NCBI GenBank assembly: GCA_033557465.1
Contig: CM066037.1
Coordinates: 208,133,156 to 208,197,155, forward strand
Origin: Ichthyophis bannanicus
Lineage: Eukaryota; Chordata; Amphibia; Gymnophiona; Ichthyophiidae
Length of the DNA: 64,000 nucleotides
Direction: 5' to 3'
The translations under genes were made by a program, and so were the position numbers. Within the stretch, counting starts at the first letter, position 1. Every line of letters begins with the position of its first letter. Below, piece by piece: positions 53,691 through 64,000 of the stretch. The notes beneath the pieces are model-generated. The model did no database searches and had not been told where the DNA came from. It saw only the letters and a program-made list of their open reading frames with translations.

Positions 53691-55504
53691 CAGTCATGGC
53701 TAAAATGAAACAATTCCATACCGATACACTCAAAAGATCACTAAATAAACCACGTGATCTTTTCAATCTTGTCAAGACCTTAGCCAAGGAACCTTCGTCT
53801 GAACAACCTGAACTCATTAACCCACAAGCTTTTGCTGAATATCTGCAATCCAAGCTGCTACTAACTGACAACATCGCAACAAATCCTTCTCAAGATACAA
53901 TCTGCATATCTAACCTATCCATGTTCTCTACACCATCTAAAAAACATGTTGAGAACACCATCGCTGCCCTCAACACATCCACTGCACAAACCGACCCTTG
54001 CCCAGCCTATTAGATAAAGGAGCTACGCTGCGATCTCAGCCCTCTCATCACTAGAATGATGAACTTATCCTTTACATCTGGTTCCTTCCCATCAGCCCTC
54101 AAGAGAACGTCTATTAGACCTCTCTTGAAGAACACCAAGCTTGACCCACAAAAGGTTGAATCTTATAGACCCATAGCTAGTATACCCCTTCTAGCTAAAA
54201 TAATTGAAAAGGAAGCGCAAAGGCAAATACAGGACCATATAGACACCGCCTCCCCTCTAGACCAATGCCAGCATGGTTTCAGAGAGTGCCACGGTGTAGA
54301 AACCCTCCTCACCACCCTCTGCAACAACATTATCACAGGCATTGACAACATCCGCCGAGGCTTTGTTCTTATCTTCTTGGACATCGCTGCTGCCTTTGAC
54401 TCTGTACATCACGATCTTTTAATAGGGCGGCTAAAAGAAAAGGGCATCAACGACACTGCTCTTGCCTGGTGCAGATCATACCTGGATCAGAGATGGCAGT
54501 ATGTAACCTCTGGAACAGCAACATCCACACCCTTCCATCAAAGACAAGGTGTGCCACAAGGCTCATCCCTATCATCACTATTATTTAATATATACATACA
54601 TGTCTGCAACATCATCAAGTCCTTCAAGGTCGACTGCTTGATAAATGCAGATGACATTCTTCTCTACATGCCTTTTTCCACAGTCAACATGGATCTTTCT
54701 CCGCTAGCCAAATGCTTTGATGCAGTCTCTGAATGGCTTCAATCCCAGAACCTTCGCATTCAACACAAGAAAACTGAGGTTCTCTTCATCTCCAGGGATC
54801 CATCTTTCACACCGCCACCCCATATAAAGGTGAAAGAAGCCGAGCTCCAAACAAAGCCCTCAATCCGATATCTTGGGGTTACTTTGGACCAACACCTGGA
54901 TATGAAATTACATATAACCAATGTTGTCAGAGCGATCTACCTCAAAATCCGGACTCTCCGCCACCTTCGCTCCTTGCTTGATCCCGAGGACTTCCAGACG
55001 ATATTCCAAGCTTTAACCCTACTGCACCTCGATTATGCTAATGCCATTTTTCAAGGCCTCCCACACTCCACTTTAAACCCTTTACAGCTTGCCATGAACA
55101 CCGCTGCCAGAGTCCTCTATGGAGCATCAAGAAGAGACCATGTAACACCTATTCTGAAGCAGCTTCACTGGCTCCCCATACATGGGAGACTGTTGTTCAA
55201 GACCTTATTACTCACCTTCAAGGCTATCAAAGGCATCACCTCCTCCTCTCTAATAGACCTCATTCAGACCGTTCCACCTAACAGAGCTAGGAGAACTATT
55301 TCTACAAATGCGCTAATAATCCCTAAGGAAGCAACAAAATGCTCACTAGTGACGTCTAACAGGGCTTTCAGCTTCTATGCCCCTAAGTGCTGGAACACCT
55401 TACCACCGGAGATTAGGGCTATCTCCGATCTAACGCAGTTCAGAAAAACACTCAAATCCCACCTATTTCCCCAATATTACCAGACCAGCCAAACACCGAC
55501 CTGA
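53678..55504 (+). pseudogene. LINE-C reverse transcriptase, one in-frame stop
   Basis: A linker frame 53678-54013 ends in a TAG, and the same product continues in 54056-55504. RT blocks: ESYRPIASIPLLAKI, LDIAAAFDSVHHD, GVPQGSSLSSLLFN and a catalytic box INADDILLY with both Asp residues kept (Asn in place of the usual aromatic). The C-terminus has HWLPIHGRLLFKTL and FYAPKCWNTLPPEIR. The two frames are linked near 54013-54056, so only a few lesions separate this copy from an open ORF. Confidence 0.87.
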
Positions 55505-55884
55505 CCTCCCATCTCCTTTTAATCACCTGTTCCACATGACCCATCCCAACCTAAGAATAATACTGCTGTATATACATGTAATTACATATGTAAATAGTTT
55601 CAGTTCAACATTTTCCCCCTTGTTTTATCCAAGTTCTTGTTCCTGTTATATGTAAAACCAAACAACCTGTTGTTCTGGTATATTGTTATATTGTAAACCG
55701 CGCTGATCTCAAATAGTGCGGTATATAAGAGCCTGTAATAAATAAATAAATAAAATAAGTTCCATAATGTTGTGGGGCTGTTTTACTGCCTCAGAAACTG
55801 GAGGCCTGGAACATATTAAAGGAATCATGAAGTCAGAGGACGACCACGGTATTTTGGAGCAAAATGTGCTACCTAGTGCCAGAA

Positions 55885-56242
55885 AGCGTAGTTACTCGCC
55901 TGTAACAGGTGCTCTCCAGGAACAGCAGGAATCAGTCCTCACATATGGGTGACATCGGCACAGATGGAGCCCCGCGCAGAGCATTTCCCCAGCTTTCAAA
56001 GAAAGCCTTTGGGAATGCCACCACGCATGCATGGTCCCCTTCCCGCCCAAGAGTGCCATCTTATTCAGTCAGATGACATAGCTTAGGCAAACGGTGAAAA
56101 GATAAAGAAGGTAAAGGAGGCAACTCCCAGGGGAAAAGGGAGAGTTGTGAGGACTGATTCCTGCTGTCCCTGGAGAACACCTGTTACAGGTGAGTAACTA
56201 CGCTTTCTCCAGGAACAAGCAAGAAGTCAGTTCTCACATATG
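55885..56242 (-). repeat. DIRS-a4 3' ITR and internal complementary region
   Basis: Same order and spacing as 10441-10805. The circle-junction sequence ACGCT|TTCTCC is kept at about 56199-56210. Confidence 0.88.
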
Positions 56243-56317
56243 TTATTCTGTTATGTTCTGTTCACATTGTTAGAATTATATTATGACGTTTCTTGTAAAT
56301 TTACATTCGGTTAATTA

Positions 56318-59158
56318 CACAGGTACACTACCAAAAAACTGCCTCCAGTTTTGCAACTGATTCCTATAGATTTTGGGGTGCTGAATCCAGGAAAAATAGT
56401 CAAAATGTTCCATCACGTCACGTTTTCTTGCAAAATTAGATTTCTTACCCATATAAGGAATGTTCACATAATTTCTTTTTAGCCGACTGCAGTTTATTTT
56501 CTTGGCCCAAAATAGAGGTTGTAATGGTTAACTAACTAGAAACACTCCCTCATGATATTTTAGAGTGTTTTGTATTCATTTTATACATTAACAGGACAAT
56601 TGGGAGGCGGGGGGCTAAATCCAGTACTCGCGCTGGCGCATGTTCTTTCCTGTTCGCCTCGCCTCGCCTCGTTCGCTCGCTCAAACACGGTGGTTGCGAC
56701 ATGAATGTTCCTGTCAAATTTCCAGTTTCTTGCAAGTTCATTATTACCTTTTGTTTGCTCAGTCGTAATCCAGCTTTATTCCAAAGTGGTTCACTACAGT
56801 TGTAGTTTGCAGTGCTGTGTATTTGTGATGGCTCACAGAGCCAGAGGTTGCGTCAACTCTCCGGACAGTTTTTGTTTTATTTGTGGGGAATATACCGTGA
56901 AAAAGCGGCAGAGGAACATTTCTGCATTTATTAAAAAAGTATATTTCGCCTATTTCGGTTTGAAGTTAGGCGATCAAGACAAACCGTGGGCTCCTCACAA
57001 AGCGTGCAAGACATGTGAGGAAGATCTACGCTTATGGATGAAAGGTAAAAAACAAGCATTTCGTTTCGGAATACCTATGATGTGGCGTGAACAAAGACCA
57101 CAGCAGTGACTGCTATTTTTGCTCTTGCATTGTGAAGGGATACAACTTAAAAAATAAGAACGTAATAAGTTACCCCAACCTTCCCTCAGCAATTAGGCCT
57201 ATGCCTCATAGCAACGAAGTACCTGTGCCTGAACCACCAAAATCTTTGGATCATATTTGTGTGGACGGTTCTGATCATGATGAGACTCATCAGATGGCTT
57301 TTCCCGATGAGTCCAGTACTTCGAGTTTGAAACTGAACCAGATCCGAAACTTGAACTTTTCTCTCAAGCTGAATTGAATGATTTAGTCCGGGATTTAGGA
57401 CTCCCAAAAGATGCTGCACAACTGCTAGGTTCTCGGCTGAAACAGAAAAATCTATTGTCACCAGGAACAACTTTTTATTGGTACCGCAACCGCGAGACAC
57501 AATTTTTGAAGTATTTCAGCAAAGAGGAAGATTTGGTATTTTGCAACGATATATACGGAGTGATGGAAAAGTTTAACCTCAAGTATGATCCTGCTGAATG
57601 GCGGCTGTTCATTGATTCGTCAAAAGACAGCATAAAAGGTGTTCTTCTTCATAATGGCAACACATTCGCTTCAGTTCCTATTGCTCACTCTGTTATTCTC
57701 CAAGAAACATACGAGAATTTGGCCCCGAGTCTTCAGAAGAATCGTTATGATGAGCATAAGTGGATGATTTGTGGAGACTTTAAAATTCTATCCATGCTAT
57801 TAGGGCAGCAATCCGGTTTCACCAAATATCCCTGCTTCCTTTGCTTGTGGGATAGCCGGGCCCGCGACCTACACTGGGGGAAAAAGACTGGCCAATTCAG
57901 GAGTATTTGAGACCCGGTGAGAAAAATGTTCTTCATGAGAGCTTGGTACCTCGTGATAAAATTCTATTACCACCTCTCCACATTAAGTTGGGTCTCATTA
58001 AGCAATTCATCAAGTCCCTTCCAAAAGATGGTGAGTGCTTTCGGTACCTTTGCTCAAAGTTCCCCCGACTTTCTGAAGCAAAGCTAAAGGAAGGAGTGTT
58101 TGTTGGCCCTGATATAAGGAAACTCATTTCAGATGGAGCATTCGCTGAAACGATGTCTGAGAAGGAAAAAGAAGCCTGGGATTCCTTCAAGGATGTTGTT
58201 CTCAAATTCTTGGGGAACAGGCGGGATGAGAACTATAAGGATATTGTTGCCAGGATGCTCAATGCCTTCAAAGAACAAGGCTGTAACATGAGCCTGAAAG
58301 TCCATTTCTTGCACTCCCATGTGAACTACTTTCCCGAAAACTTGGGGGCGTACAGTGAAGAACAAGGTGAAAGGTTTCACCAGGACATCAAGGACGCAGA
58401 GAGAAGGTACCAAGGAAGATGGAACACCACTATGATGGCTGATTTCTGCTGGTTGCTGCTGCGGGAAACCCCAGATGAAAAATACGCCAAGCAGCGCACC
58501 AAGAGAAGCATTCGGGGGAAGAAGAAACGGGCCCACCAGAAGATTGATTGACCCAAGAATGACTAAAATCTAAACTGTGTTGACAAATATCGTGTTTTTA
58601 CTAAACTTTGAAATAAAAATTTGCTAGTTATTACCACAGTGTCGGATCTCATTTATTAGAATTTTATTTTCACACCATCGGGTGTTTGTCTTCATGTATT
58701 GTAATGGTGCGGTTTGCGTTTTCTATTCTTACATACATACCTCTACAACATTTTTTGCACATTTCTTTGCTTTGCTTTGCTTTGTGTCTAACCTCACTCT
58801 TATATGCTCAATGTTTGTGCACATGTATGTGGCTGTTTTAAGTGCAGACAATTTTGCTACCATCACAGTGTGTTTTGTTGACATTACTCTATTCTTATGT
58901 GCTGCCTTGTTACAATTTTCTTTAATCTTATTTGAATAACTACTAAACAATTAGTATAAAGAATTCATCCAAGAAACTTTTATCTCGATCGCACTCAATC
59001 TGAAACGTTCACCTCAAACTGCTAACCCAATGTAGCAAAAAATCTATACGTGATGGAGCAAATTGGTTACCAGATTTGGATTCAGCGCACCAAAAAACGT
59101 AAAAATCAATCGAAACATTAGAGGCAGTTTAAAAACAAATTTTTTTAGTGTACCTGTG
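56318..59158 (+). mobile_element. TIR DNA transposon, CACTA/CMC-like, encoding an uncharacterised transposase
   Basis: 2841 bp with inverted termini starting CACAGGTACACTA at both ends (56318-56330 and the complement of 59146-59158), then A-rich stretches and a shared CTGCCTC (about 56339 and 59120). A 3-bp target duplication TTA flanks it (56315-56317, 59159-59161). CACAG-type ends with a 3-bp duplication suit the CACTA/Mirage/Chapaev group. The encoded protein belongs to a family I know only as anonymous predicted proteins in many animals. Confidence 0.8.
56828..58551 (+). pseudogene. Putative zinc-finger/DDE transposase, three frameshifts
   Basis: Probable start MAHRARGCVNSPDSF at 56828. 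The N-terminus has paired cysteines (CFICGEY, CKTCEEDL and, after a shift near 57090, DCYFCSC) fitting a zinc-binding DNA-recognition domain. After a second shift near 57320 comes a block with LFIDSSKDSIKGVLLHNGN (first Asp candidate), MICGDFKILSMLLGQQSGF (second Asp) and CFLCLWD (C-x2-C). A third shift near 57885 leads to LPPLHIKLGLIKQF, KVHFLHSHVNYFPENLG (H-x3-H) and EEQGERFHQD (Glu candidate). The order D, D, C-x2-C, H-x3-H, E is the pattern described for RAG1/Transib and CMC-type transposases. The residue assignment is my inference. Confidence 0.7.
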
Positions 59159-59444
59159 TTATACTAACATTGACGTTCCTTGTAAAACAACTTGCGTTGC
59201 CAAGTGTTAAGTTTTGTTCTCTGTAAACCGCAACTGATCTGTGGAAGATGCGGTATATAAATGTGTATAAAATAAATAAATAAATAAATATGGGATTCCC
59301 TAGCTCCAGGCTGCTGGGGACCGAACCATGACAGCTCTGAGTGCAGAGGGTGAGTCCCTACCAAGAGACTCTGCAGACCCCTGTGTCCAGCATCACCATT
59401 ACTCCAGTAGCCTGAACACAGAAGGGTCGGAGGGCAGGAATTGC

Positions 59445-60625
59445 CTATACACTGAGAATGCTTCGGATTACTGCCCGAACAAAGGCACTGTCCCTGAGGG
59501 ACTCACTCTCGAGGCAGGAGTGAGCTGCGAACGTACGCACTGAAGACCATGTGGTGGCTTTACAAATTTCTGTCACCGGCACTGAGCGTAGGTTGGCCAC
59601 CGACGTGGCCACAGCCCTCAAACGATGAGCAGTGATCTGGTGCTCTAGGGAGAGGCCAGCTCGCTCATAAGTGAGGACAATATAGTCCGCCACCCAAGTG
59701 GACAGGGTTTGCTTGGTCACAGGTAGCCTGTTGGGGTCATAAGACACAAAGAGTTGAGCAGCTTTGCGATGGGCCTGGGTCCTCTGTAGATAGAAGGACA
59801 GGTCCCTCTTACAATCCAATATATGCAGAACAGACTTTGCCTTACCGGCATGAGGTCGTGGGAAGAAGTTGGGGAGGACCACCTCCTGATTGAGGTGGAA
59901 AGCTGACACCAACTTCGGGAGGAACTTGGGGTGCCTGCAAAGCACAATCCTGTTCATATAGAACCTGGTATAAGATGGATCCGCCACCAGGGCCTGCAGC
60001 TCACTCACTCTCTGGGCAGATGTCAAGGCCACCTTCCAGGAGAGATACCTCAGGTGTCAAGTCACCAAGGGCTCAAATGGTGGTCTGGTGAGCTGTGAGA
60101 GTACCACATTGAGATCCCACTCTGGTGAAGGTGGAAGGAGGGGGGGCTTTGATAGCAGAAGGACTCTGAGGAATCTGGAGACCAGGGGCTGGCTGGAGAG
60201 GGGGCCTCCCCTCCATAGGGTGATGGTTAGCTGCTATGGCGCCGAGATGAACCCTGACCTAATTAGATTTCAACCCTGAGCGGGAGAGATGCAACAGGTA
60301 CTGCAAAATGAGCTGCAGATGGCAGGAGAAAGGATTCTCATTCCACTCTGCACACCATAGAGAGAATCTCCTCCACATGAAGGCATATGCCCTCCTGGTG
60401 GAGGGTTTCCAGGAGGATCTCTTGCACTTCGTCTGTGAGACTGAAGGGGGCCAGTACTACCCCTTCAGCATTCATGCAGTTAACATCAGGGATACCAGGT
60501 TGGGATGGAGAAGGGAGCCCCCCTCCTGTGTAAGAAGATCCGGCTGATGGCTCAGTGCCACCGGGGTTGCCACTGACAGCAAGAGTAGAGGGGGAAACAG
60601 GACTGTCTGGGCCATCTGGGAGCAA
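59445..60625 (-). pseudogene. DIRS-a4 tyrosine recombinase, nucleophile lost
   Basis: Frame 60032-59445 contains SAQRVSELQAL (first Arg kept) and AHRLRA (H-x-x-R kept), but FAAHSCLE where the complete copy has FATHYCLE: the Tyr nucleophile is Ser. The N-terminal core-binding part lies in other frames up to about 60625. Confidence 0.85.
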
Positions 60626-62237
60626 CCAGGATTACTGCGGCATGGTCGCTCTGGATCTTGAAAAGGCACCTGGCTGGTGGAGGGGTCGGTGGGAATGCAT
60701 AAAGCAGGCCCCGCAATCATGAGATGAGGAAGGCATCCGCTGCCACCCTGCGGTGGGTGTGCCTGAGGTGAGCAGAATCTGGGCAGCTGTGCATTGTCCG
60801 GGGAAGTGAACAGGTCCAGCCAGGGTCTGCCCCAGAGGCGGAAATGTCTCTGTGCCACTCTGGGATCCAGACACCACTTGTGTGGGTGAAGGACCCTGCT
60901 GAGCCTGTCTGCCAGGAGGTTGTCGTGGTCGGCACATACACCGCTCTGAGGAGCATGTTGTTGTGCACTGTAAAGGAATGGAGGGCTACTGCCTCCTGAC
61001 AGAGGGAGAGGGAGTAGGAGCCATGCCTCCCAGCTTGTTCACATAGAACATGCAACCTGATTGTCCATCTGTATGAGGACCGAGAGGTTGCTCAGGAGGT
61101 AGCGGGAGGCCTGTAGGGCCCTGAGCTCGAGGAGGTTGATTTGTAACCAAGACTCATCTGGGGAACAGTTGCCCTGAGTGCAATGGCTCTCACAATGTGC
61201 GCCCCAGCCCACCAGGGAGGCATCTGTTGTCAGGATCTTTTGTGGTGCTGGTGCTTGGTAAGGCGTCCCCACCCTGAGGTGTTGCAGGGACTATCACCAG
61301 TTGAGGGAGGCTGCCAGTCGGTGGGTGACCCTTACCCTGTCTCTCAGCTTGCCTGTGGCCTCTGTCCATTGGGATCTGAGGCACTACTGGGCTGCTCGCA
61401 TGTGCAGATGAGCACAGGGCGTGACATGAACCGCTGAGGCCATGTGGCCTAACAAGCGGAGAAGCAGGCGGGCTGGCACCGACCAGCAGCTTTGGACCTT
61501 CTCCACTAACTGCATCAGGCAATGGGTCCTCTCTATCGGGAGGAAAGCCTTGACTTGAAGAGTGTCCAGCTGGGCTCTTATGAACTCCAGGTCTTGAACA
61601 GGAGAGAGGCCAGACTTGGGGTAGTTGATGACGAAGCCTAACTTCTGCAGGGTGTGAATTGTAAGCCTTATGGCTGGGTGGCCTCGGGGGCCATGCTGCC
61701 TCTGATGAACCAGTCATCAAGGCAGGAGAAGACGTGGGCCTCTTGGAGGCACACATGGGCAGCCATGATCGCAAGGCACTTTATGAAGACCCTTGGAGAG
61801 GAGGCGAGGCAGAATGGCAGTACCCTGTACTGGTAGTGCTGCCCCCTCACCATGAATCTCAGGTACTGTCTGTGGGAGGTATGGATCAGAATGCGAGTGT
61901 ACACATCCTTTTGGACCAAGGAGCAGAGCCAGCTTCCCTGGTGGAGGTAGGGCAGCAGTGTCCCAAGGGAGAGCATCTTGAACTTCTCCCTCACCAGGAA
62001 TTTGTTCAAGTTGCACAGGTCCAGAATGGGCCGGAGGCCTCTTGTTCTTTTTGGGACAAGGAAATACCTTGAGTAGAACCCCTTTCCCCAGAGGTGTCGG
62101 GGTACAGGCTCCACTGCCCTGTCCCTGAGTAAGCCTGCGATGAGCAAGGCTTGGTGGAGGAGAGGCTGTGATGGTTCTCCTGTGAAGAAGTCTAGAGGGT
62201 TCTGCTGTAGATGGAGGTGATAACCCTCCCTCACCAC
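60472..62237 (-). pseudogene. DIRS-a4 reverse transcriptase-RNase H remnant
   Basis: Frame 62237-61668 starts RT (YFLVPKRTRGLRPILDL). Motif A reads CSLVQKDVYTRI, so the catalytic Asp is gone, and the catalytic box reads FSCLDDWFIRG. RNase H follows at 61272-61039 (TTDASLVGWGAHC, MDNQVACSM) and the extension at 60937-60472. Several frameshifts. Confidence 0.85.
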
Positions 62238-62352
62238 CTGCAGGACCCACTTGTCTGTGATGATTCTGGACCAGTTGTGGGCAAATGAGGCCAGCCAACC
62301 CCCTGTGGGCCGAGGCAGGACTCCACAGGGAAGGAAGGCCCTGCCCAGGGAG

Positions 62353-63364
62353 TCAAAAGCTTCTGCCCGGTGGGGTGGGGGCTAGTGTCTGAGGCTTGGG
62401 GTCCTTGGGCTTCCAGGGCCCATGCCCCTTGCTTTCAGGCTGTGAGGCCGGTAGGACCTGGCCTGGTGATAGCGCTTTTTCCCTGAGGATTTTTTTCTTG
62501 GGGAGGGTCGAGGTCTTCCTGGACAACCTTTGCCGGGTCACTACCTTGGCCTCAATTTCAGCCGCCTTGTCAGACATCGGCTTCCCAAACAAATTCTCGC
62601 CTTTGAAGGGGACATCCAGCAGCTTTTCTTGCACGCACTGCTCAAAGTCCAAGGTTTGTAACTATGCCTGGCGCAGATGCCAGCAGCTGCCACCCTGGCC
62701 GCAAACATGAGCCCATCATAGGCGGCCCTAGAGAGGAATTTCAAACGGTCCCAGATGCCCACTGCCAGGGACTGGAATGTCTGCAGGGGTTCCCCAGCAA
62801 GGCCAGCCGAGAACCCCGAGAGATCCTAGATCAGGCCTTTTAGGTACATTCCCATGTACAGTTCTTATGCCTGAATACGGCACCTGAGCATGGTGCCCTG
62901 ATAACACTTGCAGCCCATGGCGTCGAGAGCCCAGGCCTCCCTGCTGGGGGGGGGGGGGGGGCAATGTTCCCTCTAATTTTCTGAAAGCTATGTGTGCATA
63001 AAATATCAGCTGTGCAGCTTTTGAAGGAAGGTTAAATTTTTGTGCGCCACATAACGACACTCGGAGTTATATACTTTAAAATTTGACTACACGTCAAATG
63101 TACACTACATTGATTGCACTAGAAAATATTGTAGAACTTGTGAAAACCGTAAATACACAACAACTTTAAATTTTTTTTAGACGTCTGTGTTGTTTTCTAT
63201 CAGAATCAGAACCGTAATTTTTGTGCGCTCTGTTGTAAAGTATGTGCGCGCACACGCGCACAGCTTAGAGGGAACAGTGGGGGGGGGGGGAACCTAAGAG
63301 TTGGTTTTTTGGCTCTTCAGTTTCTCCATGGAGGACTCCACCACCATGGAGTTGTGGGGGAGTT
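62353..63364 (-). pseudogene. DIRS-a4 gag-like remnant (C-terminal part)
   Basis: Matches 13900-14600 of the complete gag (for example VPFKGENLFGKP and the RQRLSRKTS block in 62652-62353). It is interrupted by the MITE at 62962 and cut by a LINE tail at 63365. Stops and shifts throughout. Confidence 0.8.
62962..63279. mobile_element. hAT MITE in a poly-G tract
   Basis: 318 bp with 15-bp inverted ends CAATGTTCCCTCTAA and the complement of TTAGAGGGAACAGTG, one mismatch. Both flanks are G-runs (16 and 11 G), consistent with an 8-bp all-G target duplication. No coding capacity. Confidence 0.85.
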
Positions 63365-64000
63365 ATTTATTTTTTATTTATTTTTTATTTATTTCAACTT
63401 CTTATATACCGCACTCTTTGACATCAGCGCGGTTTACAAATAACAGAAAGGAACCAGAACAACAGGCTGTTTGGTATTACATATAACAGGAGTATCAACT
63501 TGGATAACATGGGAGAACTATTTACATGGAGTATATAATCTATTAGCTAGATAGCATGCTCGAACTATTTACATAAAATTAGCAGGGATGCTTGGAACAA
63601 GAGGGATATTGTGGATTGTACTAGGGTGAGGCTGTTATGTTACGGTTCATGTGGGGTAGTATTTGATGAAAAGGTGCAGTTTAAGGGCCTTTCTGAACTG
63701 GGTTAGGTCGGTTATGGCGCGGAGATCAGGTGGGAGAGAATTCCAGTATTTTGGTGCGCTAAACATGAAAGCTCTGTTTGATGTTGATAGGCTGCACGTT
63801 GTTATAGCCTTTGGGGTTGTTAGTGAGTTTAATGCTGCATGTCTCCTATTTCTATTTGATGGGACGGATTGGATGAGTTTAGTAAGTGATGTGGACGATA
63901 AACCATTTAAGGCCTTAAATGTGAGAATGAGGGTTTTGAATGTAAGTCTTCCGTGTATAGGGAGCCAATGGAGCTATTTGAGGATAGGTGTGATGTGTTC
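63365..64000 (-). mobile_element. L2-like LINE 3' fragment, runs off the window
   Basis: Minus-strand LINE end with the stem-loop (ATACCGCACT...CAGCGCGGTTT at 63406-63436 on plus) and an A-rich tail. The rest (63650-64000) encodes, on minus, an RT C-terminus like that at 48094-48500 (AFMFSAPKYWNSLPPDLR-type block near 63720-63770). Confidence 0.75.

Larger units (their letters stand above)
52518..55756 (+). mobile_element. LINE-C, L2-like non-LTR retrotransposon, near complete
   Basis: 3.2 kb with endonuclease and RT and a 3' tail made of a stem-loop (ACCGCGCT...AGTGCGGT at 55697-55722) and AAATA repeats. It is flanked by AAGTT (52513-52517 and 55757-55761) inside the Tc1 relic. It appears to lack an ORF1. 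Confidence 0.9.
51640..55884 (+). mobile_element. Tc1/mariner relic, split by LINE-C and cut by DIRS-a4
   Basis: Transposase-like sequence at 51953-52512 continues at 55762-55884 once LINE-C (52518-55756) and one copy of its AAGTT duplication are removed. It then stops at the DIRS-a4 terminus (55885). I did not identify the left terminal repeat; the left boundary is approximate. Confidence 0.78.
56243..59287 (+). mobile_element. L2-like LINE 3' tail hosting a DNA transposon
   Basis: LINE-tail pieces 56243-56314 and 59162-59287 flank the transposon. The tail has the ACCGCA...TGCGGT stem-loop near 59227-59256 and AAATA repeats. ATATG at 56238-56242 and 59288-59292 is the likely target duplication in DIRS-a4. 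Confidence 0.72.
55885..63364 (-). mobile_element. DIRS-a copy 4, decayed and split by three insertions
   Basis: Left ITR plus internal complementary region at 55885-56242; coding part from 59288 (recombinase) through RT to gag at 63364. The 5' ITR is not reached. Insertions: LINE tail with a DNA transposon (56243-59287), hAT MITE (62962-63279) and a LINE tail from 63365. The terminus AGCGTAG at 55885 is the same as in DIRS-a3. Confidence 0.9.

Overview
The window looks like repeat-saturated nuclear DNA from a vertebrate, most probably an amphibian and possibly a caecilian. The evidence is the mix of elements: DIRS-type tyrosine-recombinase retrotransposons, CR1 and L2 LINEs, tRNA-derived SINEs, retrovirus-like elements, Tc1/mariner, hAT MITEs and a CACTA-like DNA transposon. 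I infer the taxon from this mix and could not test it. I found no host protein-coding gene, no rRNA, no functional tRNA gene and no CRISPR array. Nearly every coding stretch belongs to a mobile element.

Layout. 1-7.0 kb: CR1-A fragment, a DIRS-a terminus, a CR1-B scrap, a hAT-like MITE, a 5'-truncated L2, and a decayed DIRS-a copy (3131-7011, minus). 7.0-32.3 kb: an old retrovirus-like provirus (ERV-1). Its remnants of gag, RNase H, integrase, env and 3' LTR lie on the plus strand and are pushed apart by later insertions: a SINE; a CR1-A copy that itself holds a SINE and a complete DIRS-a (10441-16191); a CR1-B copy with CR1-A nested in it (18080-24869); a second DIRS family (DIRS-b, 24870-29432); and another CR1-B piece. 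32.3-38.2 kb: a LINE tail, a CR1-A copy split by a 1500-bp solo LTR, and a hAT MITE. 38.2-49.4 kb: L2 sequence split by a 7.9-kb provirus (ERV-2, 39959-47832) with almost identical LTRs, and by two LINE/SINE tails. 49.4-51.6 kb: low-complexity DNA, a minisatellite and a fold-back repeat. 51.6-64 kb: a Tc1/mariner relic split by an L2-like LINE (LINE-C) and by a DIRS-a copy. That DIRS-a copy is in turn split by a LINE tail carrying a TIR transposon with a zinc-finger/DDE-like transposase (56318-59158), by a hAT MITE and by another LINE tail.

How the parts relate. Nested breakpoints and target-site duplications give a readable insertion order. DIRS-a at 10441-16191 is the only element with all its genes open: gag, RT-RNase H and tyrosine recombinase, with inverted terminal repeats and an internal complementary region that matches both outer ends. 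It is the best candidate for a recently active element. ERV-2 has the youngest-looking LTRs but a wrecked interior. Several unrelated SINEs and LINE tails share a CCGC...GCGG 3' stem-loop, which suggests a common LINE partner.
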